DNA of 8,772 bases from Helicobacteraceae bacterium. GTDB lineage: Bacteria > Campylobacterota > Campylobacteria > Campylobacterales > Sulfurimonadaceae. Made by a program: the position numbers and the translations under genes. Position 1 is the stretch's first letter; every line of letters starts with the position of its first letter. Under the pieces are notes generated by a model. It had not been told where the DNA came from and searched no databases. It saw only the letters and a list, made by a program, of their open reading frames with translations. This document shows, piece after piece, positions 1 to 5,646 of the stretch. The stretch spans positions 1 to 8,772 of the forward strand of contig JALUKO010000233.1 of the NCBI GenBank assembly GCA_027056525.1, read 5' to 3'.

Positions 1-558
1 TCCATGTGAAGTGGCAATTTGATGTGCAATATCCAAATAACCATTAAACATGCTTCCCGCATATTTTCCGACTATCTGCTCATTTTTGGCTTTTCCGGCC
101 AGTAATGGCAAGATAGTTCCCCCGTAATTGGTTCTAAGTTCTTCAAAGTGCTCCCAGGAATCAGCATACACAAGAGCCATTATAAAAGCTTGCACAGGGG
201 ATGCAACAGGACTCAGAACTTGCTTCTTATTAAAATATTTATATAAAGAGGTATCGTTTGCCATGAGATCCACTTCTTGATCCATTTCACTAAAAACCAA
301 TACTATGGTTGGTTCCTTAAAATTTGACAAAAGTTCTTTTTCATATTCAAACATACTTACGCCGTTAGGTAACTCTCTTAACATAACAAGTCTAAGTGCA
401 ATACCTGTTTTATTATAAAGTTCAGAACCTAGTGTTTCTACTTCTTTTGTAAACTCTTTACGATGAACTATCTCATCTTTATATAAATATTCTGCTACTA
501 GTGTTGTATGAAAGAATAATGTGAAGATGAGGGCCGCAAGCCCTCTTGAAATTTTCAA
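1..558 (-). CDS. Exported TPM-like protein downstream of the cbb3 oxidase genes, 3' end cut by the window
   Basis: An open frame of 186 codons runs off the left edge, so the C-terminus is missing. The start is TTG at 558: an in-frame TAG lies five codons upstream, and AGGAAA (569-564) is 5 bases before the TTG. The N-terminus (MKISRGLAALIFTLFFHTTL) is a typical signal peptide, with likely cleavage near residue 22 (LVA-EY). The mature part has a helix, a strand containing ALRLVML, a strand reading PTIVLVFSE, and a late segment ILPLLAGKAKNEQIVGKYAG followed by an amphipathic helix. This order resembles the periplasmic TPM fold, but that is a judgement from pattern, not a search. It is the third gene after ccoP, 9 bp behind a 29-codon gene whose stop overlaps its ribosome-binding site, so it is probably co-transcribed with the oxidase. 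A role in oxidase assembly or periplasmic quality control is inferred from position only. Confidence 0.7.
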   Translation of the reverse strand, partial: MKISRGLAALIFTLFFHTTLVAEYLYKDEIVHRKEFTKEVETLGSELYNKTGIALRLVMLRELPNGVSMFEYEKELLSNFKEPTIVLVFSEMDQEVDLMANDTSLYKYFNKKQVLSPVASPVQAFIMALVYADSWEHFEELRTNYGGTILPLLAGKAKNEQIVGKYAGSMFNGYLDIAHQIATSHG

Positions 559-567
559 TGAAATTTC

Positions 568-657
568 CTAACCAATATAAAGGTGATTTGGTGTTACAAC
601 CGCATAAAGTGTGTAAGCTGCCATAATAACTAAGCCCCATGAAATAATTTTTTCCAT
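568..657 (-). CDS. 29-residue single-helix membrane microprotein in the cbb3 oxidase operon
   Basis: A 29-codon frame begins MEKIISWGLVIMAAY and ends HLYIG before TAG. It starts with ATG at 657, preceded by AAAGGGG (670-664) at 6 bases, as good a site as those of the neighbouring subunits. Residues about 4-21 form one hydrophobic helix, with a short polar tail (TPNHLYIG) probably on the periplasmic side. It fits between the DUF4006 gene (11 bp upstream) and the exported TPM-like gene (9 bp downstream), filling a gap that would otherwise be empty in a tightly packed operon. I do not recognise a named family. Very small single-helix subunits are known in terminal oxidases (CcoM of Pseudomonas stutzeri cbb3, CydX of cytochrome bd), so an accessory oxidase subunit is a reasonable inference, not a demonstrated function. 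Confidence 0.7.
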   Translation of the reverse strand: MEKIISWGLVIMAAYTLYAVVTPNHLYIG

Positions 658-668
658 CTCTTACCCCT

Positions 669-878
669 TTACTTCACATCAACGAGATGCTTAGCGTTAT
701 CAGTACTAATCATCTTAATTGATTGTTCATCTTTTATATCGTAATAGTTTGCAGCATTTGCATTTTGCACACCTAAAGCACCTATCGTTAAAAAAACAAG
801 TATAGTTAGCAACAATACTGTTGCTATCAACATGCCCGTTACACCATCGAGAGCAAAAACACTTCTATTTTCATTCAT
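669..878 (-). CDS. DUF4006 family small membrane protein
   Basis: This 69-residue protein has one strong transmembrane helix (about residues 11-36, GVTGMLIATVLLLTILVFLT and following). It is preceded by a short polar N-terminus and followed by a charged tail of about 30 residues (YYDIKDEQSIKMISTDNAK). The ATG at 878 follows AAGGGG at 7 bases. It lies 10 bp after the ccoP stop. I recognise it as the DUF4006 type of protein that follows ccoP in many Campylobacterota; its biochemical role is, to my knowledge, unknown. No cysteine or haem motif is present, so it is not itself a cytochrome. Its position and topology suggest a cbb3 accessory subunit or assembly helper, perhaps filling the role of CcoH/CcoS-type small proteins not seen here. 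That role is inference. Confidence 0.85.
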   Translation of the reverse strand: MNENRSVFALDGVTGMLIATVLLLTILVFLTIGALGVQNANAANYYDIKDEQSIKMISTDNAKHLVDVK

Positions 879-888
879 GTTCGTCCCC

Positions 889-1812
889 TTATTTACTTAA
901 GTCAGCAATATATGCGCCAACTGCTTCTTTTTGCTTAGCATTGAGTCTATCAAAGCTAGGCATTTGACCCATCACACCTTTTTTACCATGATTTAAGACA
1001 TTGGTAACAAGTTCAGGTGTAAAGTTAACAAGATTTGGTGCAACAAAGTCCATACCTTTTCCATCAGCTCCGTGACACGCAGCACAAGTTCCAGCAAATA
1101 CATCAGCACCCGCTCCACTCATACCATTTGCAACATATGCAGCTACAGCATCTATTTCTGCATCAGTAATCAGTGCACCTGTATTACTGTTAAACAGACC
1201 ATTACGATCCGGCATTGGCATCTCAGTACCAAGAAGTTGATTGTTAGAACCGTTTTCTACAACATATTTAACAACTTTTGCTTCAAGTCTTTGATTTAAG
1301 TTTGCTGATTTACCATCAATACCATCAGCATTGATACCGTGACAAACTTTACACTCTGCCAAAAATACAGACTCACCCATCTCAATTAATCTGTCACCGG
1401 TAATAGATGCGTACTCAGCCTCAAATTTTTCATCATGTGCTGCAACATCTTCATTATACTCACCGATTTGTGAATATGCATTTACAGGATAACCAACTGT
1501 AAAATACCACATTCCCCAAACTATAGTTAATAAAAACATAATTGCCCAGCCTTTAGGCACCTCATTTAAATATTCACCAATACCATCCCATTGCTCATCT
1601 GCCAATTTACCATCAGCAGTATCAGTTTGCATTTGACGAACATACTTGATAACTACAAAAACTGTAATTATTACAAGTGCAACTGCACCTGCAACAGCAA
1701 GCATATTGACGATATCACCATTTAGACCACCCTCTGAACCAGCTACTGACATGTACGTAAACAGTAGCATCAAAGCGGTAATGATAATTCCCCAAAGATA
1801 AAGCTTATTCAT
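889..1812 (-). CDS. ccoP: Cytochrome cbb3 oxidase dihaem subunit III (CcoP)
   Basis: CcoP is the membrane-anchored dihaem cytochrome c that accepts electrons from periplasmic carriers and passes them towards CcoO and CcoN. The 307-residue protein has hydrophobic helices at about 5-22, 34-57 and 88-108. The segment before the last one (WDGIGEYLNEVPKGW, 75-89) matches the conserved CcoP region. Two periplasmic cytochrome c domains follow: CKVCH at 154-158, with Met198 or Met200 (MPMPD) as probable axial ligand, and CAACH at 243-247, with Met284 (GQMPSF) as probable axial ligand. Both haem sites look intact. The ATG at 1812 follows AGGAGA at 5 bases. The gene is 9 bp after ccoQ and is followed after 10 bp by the DUF4006 gene. 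The two hydrophobic segments before the conserved anchor make the N-terminus longer than in minimal single-anchor CcoP proteins. Confidence 0.96.
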   Translation of the reverse strand: MNKLYLWGIIITALMLLFTYMSVAGSEGGLNGDIVNMLAVAGAVALVIITVFVVIKYVRQMQTDTADGKLADEQWDGIGEYLNEVPKGWAIMFLLTIVWGMWYFTVGYPVNAYSQIGEYNEDVAAHDEKFEAEYASITGDRLIEMGESVFLAECKVCHGINADGIDGKSANLNQRLEAKVVKYVVENGSNNQLLGTEMPMPDRNGLFNSNTGALITDAEIDAVAAYVANGMSGAGADVFAGTCAACHGADGKGMDFVAPNLVNFTPELVTNVLNHGKKGVMGQMPSFDRLNAKQKEAVGAYIADLSK

Positions 1813-1821
1813 ATATCTCTC

Positions 1822-2025
1822 CTATTTCTCTTTATCATCAGATATAGTAGACACCGGAGTATCTTCTATATCATCTTTTAGCGCTATATTGCTATAGTTT
1901 TCATAATCATGGCCACCCTCTTTTTTATCGGTACTGTATAGATGATAAATATAACTATAAAGTACAAATACTAAAAAAGCTGTAAGACCGAAGTAACCAT
2001 AAGCTTGAATTTCAGCAATATCCAC
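1822..2025 (-). CDS. ccoQ: Cytochrome cbb3 oxidase small subunit IV (CcoQ)
   Basis: CcoQ is a small single-helix subunit that stabilises the cbb3 complex; it carries no cofactor. From the GTG at 2025 the protein is 67 residues. It has one transmembrane helix (about 9-30, YGYFGLTAFLVFVLYSYIYH) and then a charged, acidic cytoplasmic tail (STDKKEGG ... DDIEDTPVSTISDDKEK). I chose GTG because AGGGA (2036-2032) lies 6 bases upstream of it. The in-frame TTG at 2029-2031, which would add two residues, directly abuts that site and is too close. The gene starts 12 bp after the ccoO stop and ends 9 bp before ccoP. Its identity rests on size, topology and its place between ccoO and ccoP, since CcoQ sequences are poorly conserved. 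The aromatic-rich helix followed by a lysine-containing tail is typical. Confidence 0.88.
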   Translation of the reverse strand: MDIAEIQAYGYFGLTAFLVFVLYSYIYHLYSTDKKEGGHDYENYSNIALKDDIEDTPVSTISDDKEK

Positions 2026-2037
2026 TTCCAATCCCTA

Positions 2038-2730
2038 CTATTTTAGACTGTTCATATATGCAATTAAAGCTACGATCTCGGGAATTTCCCCACGTGCTAC
2101 TGCATCTTTAACATCTTGATCTTTCATATCTGCTGCAATTACTTTTGCTTCAGCCAAAGCTAAAGCATTTGCTTCTGCAACACTGTTACCCATTTTAACA
2201 GTTTTAGTTGACCCATCTTTCATAGGAACCGGTTTGTTATAAGGAACAGAAAAGAATTGTGCAACTGTTAATTGCTCCGCATATGCAGTATCTACATCTG
2301 CTTTATTTGTAAACAACCACGGATAACCCGGCATAATTGAACCAGGAACAACCGCAGATGGATTCTTCATATGATTTTCATGCCAGTCGGTAGTTCTATA
2401 GTTACCTACACGCATTAAATCCGGACCAGTTCTTTTTGAACCCCAAAGAAATGGACGGTCGTATGCATACTCACCACTTAAAGAGTAGTGACCATAACGA
2501 TCAGTCTCTGATTTAAATGGACGAATTAACTGTGAATGACAAGCATTACAGCTATTTTTAATATAAACGTGACGACCCGCTAATTCTAAAGTAGAGTATG
2601 GAGTGGTACCGATTACAGGACGTGATGCCTGAGCAAAGTTTGGAAGAATTTCAATCAAACCAGCAAAAGCAATAACAACAAACACACCTACCGCAAAAAA
2701 GAACGGATGTTTTTCTAACCAATGAAACAT
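2038..2730 (-). CDS. ccoO: Cytochrome cbb3 oxidase monohaem subunit II (CcoO)
   Basis: CcoO is the monohaem cytochrome c subunit that relays electrons from CcoP to the low-spin haem b of CcoN. The 230-residue protein has an uncleaved N-terminal anchor (about residues 10-30, FFFAVGVFVVIAFAGLIEIL). A periplasmic domain follows with CNACH at 61-65 and the family segment CHSQLIRPF. YGHYSLSGEYAYDRPFLWGS (79-98) and KRTGPDLMRVG are hallmarks of CcoO. Met133 in PGSIMPGYPW is the probable sixth ligand of the haem. The C-terminal part from about 150 is helical and alanine-rich. The ATG at 2730 follows AAAGGA at about 8 bases and lies 16 bp after the ccoN stop, inside the same operon. Length and motifs are complete, with no sign of disruption. 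Confidence 0.97.
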   Translation of the reverse strand: MFHWLEKHPFFFAVGVFVVIAFAGLIEILPNFAQASRPVIGTTPYSTLELAGRHVYIKNSCNACHSQLIRPFKSETDRYGHYSLSGEYAYDRPFLWGSKRTGPDLMRVGNYRTTDWHENHMKNPSAVVPGSIMPGYPWLFTNKADVDTAYAEQLTVAQFFSVPYNKPVPMKDGSTKTVKMGNSVAEANALALAEAKVIAADMKDQDVKDAVARGEIPEIVALIAYMNSLK

Positions 2731-2746
2731 AATTTAATCCTTTCTA

Positions 2747-4243
2747 TTAAGCGCCCATAGGCGAAGCATTTTGTAGTTCACTCTCTTCTACTTTACGACC
2801 GGCAGTCATAGTTTTGTAGATATTATAAGCAAACATTAAGAAACCAATTAGGTATAACAATCCACCAATACCACGAATAGTATAGTAAGGGTGTAAAACA
2901 GTAACAGTATCAATGAATGAGTAAGCTAAGTTACCAAATTCATCGTGAGCACGCCACATCATACCTTGTGTGATACCTGCAATCCACATGGAAGTGAAAT
3001 AAAGTACAACACCTAAAGTCTGAATCCAGAATTGTGTAGCCATTAAACTCTTTGAATAGATCTCACGTTTAAACACACGTGGAGCCATATGGTAAAGTGC
3101 AGCCATAATCATAAAGCCAACCCAACCAAGTACACCATCATGTACGTGACCAACGATCCAGTCAGTGAAGTGTGCGATAGCATTAACAGATTTAATTGCT
3201 TGAATAGGACCCTCTAAAGTTGAGAACATATAGAAAGTTGAACCAAGAACCATAAACTTAATCAATGGAGAAGCTGCAACTTGTTGCCACTCACCCTTCA
3301 TTGTAAGAAGCATATTGATCGCTGAACCCCATGATGGAAGAATTAGAACTACTGAGAAAATTGAACCCATAGTCTGCATCCAGTCAGGAACAGTTGAAAA
3401 TAATAAGTGGTGACCACCAGCCCAAAGGTAAACAAACATCAATCCCCAGAAAGAAAGTAATGATAATTTATATGAGTAGATGGCTTGACCGGACTCTTTT
3501 GGTAAAAAGTAATAAATCATTGCAACAATTGGAACCGTAAAACCAAATGCAACCGCATTGTGACCATACCACCACTGAACAAGTGCATCATTTGTACCAG
3601 CATACATCGACACAGAATGGTACCATGCACCAATTCCACTCTCACCGGCAGGACTAGCAGCTAGCATAGTAGGTATTTCCATATTGTTAAACAGGTAAAG
3701 CATCGCTACACCAAGAAATGTCGCAATATAATACCAAACAGAGATATAAAGTGCTTTCTCACGGCGAATACCTATAAGACCGAATATACTCATACCAAAC
3801 AGTACCCAAACTATTACAATAGCGATATCAATCGGCCATTCAAATTCAGCATACTCTTTTGAAGTAGTAACACCAGCTAATAATGATACAACAACTGCTG
3901 CAACACCAATAACATATAATACAAAGTGTAACTTACCAATAAACATCAAAAAGCCTGATTCTGCCATTGACACTTTTAGTACACGTTGACCAACATAATA
4001 CCAAGTAGCAAAAATACCACTTAATGTAAAACCAAATATTACTGCATCCGTATGCAGTGGACGAAGACGACTGAAGTTAGTGAATTCAGCTAAACCTGAT
4101 CCTAGAAATGTATTAACACTAGGAAAAGCAAGTTGAAATGCTAAAATCACACCGACGAGCATGCCAACAATACCTAATACGATTGTTGTGAACATGAACA
4201 TCTTTGCAACTGTATAGTCGTACTCTAATGGACGATTCTCCAT
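2747..4243 (-). CDS. ccoN: Cytochrome cbb3 oxidase catalytic subunit I (CcoN)
   Basis: CcoN is the haem-copper subunit that reduces oxygen to water in the inner membrane and pumps protons; it contains low-spin haem b, high-spin haem b3 and CuB. The 498-residue polytopic protein carries the full ligand set: His64 (RPLHTDA) and His368 for low-spin haem b, His366 (VGHVHDGVLGW) for haem b3, and His228 (WWYGHNA) with His278-His279 (WAGGHHL) for CuB. Tyr272 lies six residues before His278, the spacing of the cross-linked tyrosine specific to the C-type (cbb3) family. It is the first gene of the operon. Its strong AAGGAGG site (4256-4250) sits 6 bases before the ATG. A 263-bp non-coding region with inverted repeats lies upstream, so the operon promoter is most likely there. 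High affinity for oxygen is known of this family and fits a microaerophilic life. Confidence 0.98.
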   Translation of the reverse strand: MENRPLEYDYTVAKMFMFTTIVLGIVGMLVGVILAFQLAFPSVNTFLGSGLAEFTNFSRLRPLHTDAVIFGFTLSGIFATWYYVGQRVLKVSMAESGFLMFIGKLHFVLYVIGVAAVVVSLLAGVTTSKEYAEFEWPIDIAIVIVWVLFGMSIFGLIGIRREKALYISVWYYIATFLGVAMLYLFNNMEIPTMLAASPAGESGIGAWYHSVSMYAGTNDALVQWWYGHNAVAFGFTVPIVAMIYYFLPKESGQAIYSYKLSLLSFWGLMFVYLWAGGHHLLFSTVPDWMQTMGSIFSVVLILPSWGSAINMLLTMKGEWQQVAASPLIKFMVLGSTFYMFSTLEGPIQAIKSVNAIAHFTDWIVGHVHDGVLGWVGFMIMAALYHMAPRVFKREIYSKSLMATQFWIQTLGVVLYFTSMWIAGITQGMMWRAHDEFGNLAYSFIDTVTVLHPYYTIRGIGGLLYLIGFLMFAYNIYKTMTAGRKVEESELQNASPMGA

Positions 4244-4249
4244 ATATAG

Positions 4250-4256
4250 CCTCCTT
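4250..4256 (-). promoter_or_regulatory. Strong ribosome-binding site of ccoN
   Basis: On the minus strand AAGGAGG is followed by a 6-base spacer (CTATAT) and the ccoN ATG at 4243. It is a near-perfect complement to the 3' end of 16S rRNA and the strongest such site in the oxidase operon, consistent with the catalytic subunit leading the operon. Confidence 0.85.
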
Positions 4257-4291
4257 AAAGATTCAAAGCAATTATGTCTAATTAATTTTCT

Positions 4292-4305
4292 TTTAATTAA
4301 TTAAA
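4292..4305. repeat. 14-bp perfect palindrome upstream of ccoN
   Basis: TTTAATTAATTAAA is a perfect palindrome about 50-60 bp upstream of the ccoN start. Further TAATTA units flank it on both sides (about 4279-4285 and 4307-4313). It may be a protein-binding site or simply part of an AT-rich promoter region; in DNA this AT-rich such palindromes arise by chance fairly easily. No regulator is assigned. Confidence 0.4.
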
Positions 4306-4339
4306 CTAATTAACATTGCTATGATATCAGTAGAAATGT

Positions 4340-4353
4340 TTAAGTAATCTTAA
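4340..4353. promoter_or_regulatory. Candidate Crp/Fnr-type operator upstream of ccoN (TTAAG-N4-CTTAA)
   Basis: TTAAG TAAT CTTAA is a perfect 5-4-5 inverted repeat centred 103 bp upstream of the ccoN ATG. The arm and spacer lengths are those of Fnr-family sites (TTGAT-N4-ATCAA) and of related Campylobacterota boxes of the TTAAC-N4-GTTAA kind, but the inner base of each arm differs. If a promoter with a -10 like GTTAAT (4314-4309) is used, the site would lie near -40, a usual activator position. Oxygen-responsive control of cbb3 operons is common in bacteria; that it acts here is inference. Confidence 0.4.
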
Positions 4354-4366
4354 TTAGTGACCAATC

Positions 4367-4382
4367 TGTGACAAATTTTACA
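4367..4382. promoter_or_regulatory. Candidate CRP-like box (TGTGA-N6-TTACA)
   Basis: TGTGA CAAATT TTACA matches the classical CRP layout TGTGA-N6-TCACA with a single mismatch in the second arm. It lies 124-139 bp upstream of the ccoN ATG and 14 bp before a plus-strand promoter-like sequence starting at 4396, so it could serve either direction. Campylobacterota encode several Crp/Fnr-family regulators, but which, if any, reads this box cannot be told from the sequence. Confidence 0.35.
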
Positions 4383-4395
4383 ATTTATTATCTTT

Positions 4396-4425
4396 TTGTT
4401 TACTTTTTGAAAAATGATGTAAAAT
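4396..4425 (+). promoter_or_regulatory. Possible plus-strand sigma-70 promoter in the ccoN-carA intergenic region
   Basis: TTGTTT (4396-4401) and TAAAAT (4420-4425) are separated by 18 bases. The -10 matches five of six consensus bases and is preceded by TG. Transcription would start near 4432 and run towards the carA 3' end, meeting the hairpin at 4482-4508 after about 75 bases. The sequence is very AT-rich, so a chance match is possible; the T-tailed hairpin downstream on the same strand makes it worth recording. Confidence 0.35.
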
Positions 4426-4481
4426 TGAATATTTTTCATGAGGTGTTTAAATGATTTTTATAAGTTTTTTTTATTTATGCA

Positions 4482-4508
4482 GGAGTGCCCTTAAAGCACT
4501 CTCTTTTT
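4482..4508 (+). terminator. Hairpin with T-tract, oriented as a plus-strand intrinsic terminator
   Basis: GAGTGC (4483-4488) pairs with GCACTC (4496-4501) around a 7-base loop (CCTTAAA), and a G-T pair can extend the stem at 4482/4502. On the plus strand the stem is followed by TCTTTTT. On the minus strand it begins six bases after the carA stop codon, but what follows there is A-rich (CTGCATAAATAAAA) without a T-run. The hairpin is therefore a better terminator for rightward than for carA transcription, although it may still stabilise or end the carA mRNA. Confidence 0.6.
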
Positions 4509-5646
4509 AGCGTTTTATGAGGGAAAGAAATTCAGAAAAGATATATCTGCTCTCTTTTGGTCCAGGAGAAGATTCTGGGTGATGTTGCACAGAAAATATA
4601 GGTGTATCATTATAACGCAAACCCTCAATGGTATTATCAAAAAGATTGATGTGTGTCACTTCTGCGATCTCCGTTATATTATCTGGAACATTATAGTTGT
4701 GATTTTGGGCAGTGATCTCCACAAGTCCTGTCTTTTCGTTTTTCACAGGATGATTGCCACCATGATGACCAAATTTGAGTTTAAAGGTGTCATAACCATG
4801 TGAGATAGAAAGAAGTTGATGCCCTAAACATATACCAAACATCGGAATTTTTGCATCTATAAGTTTTTTGATCTGCTCTTGCTCTTTTTTAAGAACCAGA
4901 GGATCTCCGGGACCGTTAGACAAAAACACTCCATCTATCTCTTTGGTATTATATTTTTCAATGAGATCTTCTGCTTGAAAATCATTTGGAATCACCTCCA
5001 CGCCGATACCGGCACTTACCATTTCGTTGAGTATATTTCTCTTAACACCAAAATCAATCACAACTATTTTGGCTTCTGCTTCCGGTGCACTATCATAATT
5101 AAATTCTCTATATGAGTATGTACTAGAAGTATGCACGTAAGGCTTTTTTGTACTTACCTGCTCTATGTAGTTCACATCCTCAATACGAGGAGAAGTCTCT
5201 AAAATCTTTTTAAGTTCTTCAATATCACTTATCTCTGTTGAGGCTACCATCATCATAGCGCCTTCACTTCTAATCATTTTCGTTAAATACCTTGTATCAA
5301 CGTCGCATATCCCCATTACATTATACTGAAGAAGAAAATTGTGCAGTGAATCTTCCGCTCTAAAATTAGAATATCGTGATTGATAGTTTCTTACAAGCAT
5401 CCCCTTAGCATGAGCGCTTTTACTTTCCATATCTTGTTCGTTCACACCAACATTTCCAATCTCAGGCATTGTAAAAGTTACAAACTGTCCGGCATAGGAT
5501 GGATCAGACATAATCTCCTGATAACCACTCATAGATGTGTTAAACACTATCTCTCCGACATTTGTTCCTTCTGCCCCAAAGCTTTTCGCTTCTAAAAATG
5601 TTCCATTTTCAAGGTAAAGCCAAACTTTTTTCATTGAAACTGCCAT
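4507..5646 (-). CDS. carA: Carbamoyl-phosphate synthase small (glutaminase) subunit
   Basis: CarA releases ammonia from glutamine and channels it to CarB for carbamoyl phosphate, the precursor of pyrimidines and arginine, in the cytoplasm. The 379-residue protein has the N-terminal CarA domain (GEIVFNTSMSGYQEIMSDPS at 31-50, CDVDTRYLT at 114-122). A class I glutamine amidotransferase domain follows: FLSNGPGDP at 241-249, nucleophile Cys273 in GICLGHQ, and His356 and Glu358 in QHHPES. The triad is complete and the length is normal. The ATG at 5646 overlaps the TAA of the DUF507 gene (TAATG) and follows AGGGG at about 9 bases, which suggests translational coupling. An in-frame ATG at 5634 (residue 5) is where many homologues begin and is a possible alternative. 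carB is not adjacent. Confidence 0.97.
   Translation of the reverse strand: MAVSMKKVWLYLENGTFLEAKSFGAEGTNVGEIVFNTSMSGYQEIMSDPSYAGQFVTFTMPEIGNVGVNEQDMESKSAHAKGMLVRNYQSRYSNFRAEDSLHNFLLQYNVMGICDVDTRYLTKMIRSEGAMMMVASTEISDIEELKKILETSPRIEDVNYIEQVSTKKPYVHTSSTYSYREFNYDSAPEAEAKIVVIDFGVKRNILNEMVSAGIGVEVIPNDFQAEDLIEKYNTKEIDGVFLSNGPGDPLVLKKEQEQIKKLIDAKIPMFGICLGHQLLSISHGYDTFKLKFGHHGGNHPVKNEKTGLVEITAQNHNYNVPDNITEIAEVTHINLFDNTIEGLRYNDTPIFSVQHHPESSPGPKESRYIFSEFLSLIKR

Noticed and set aside
1072..1299. 75-codon plus-strand frame inside ccoP
   Set aside because: It is fully antisense to the intact ccoP gene, including the haem-binding region, and its Ser/Thr/Ile-rich composition is that of a shadow frame; no ribosome-binding site of note.
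4264..4276. CATAAT (4276-4271) as the ccoN -10 element
   Set aside because: A five-of-six match but with no -35 and a start only about 20 bases before the ATG; cannot be preferred over other AT-rich candidates such as GTTAAT at 4314-4309, so no promoter was called.
4278..4313. Repeated TAATTA units as a direct-repeat array or replication-type iterons
   Set aside because: Units are irregularly spaced and composed only of A and T in an AT-rich promoter region; no DnaA boxes or iteron regularity seen.
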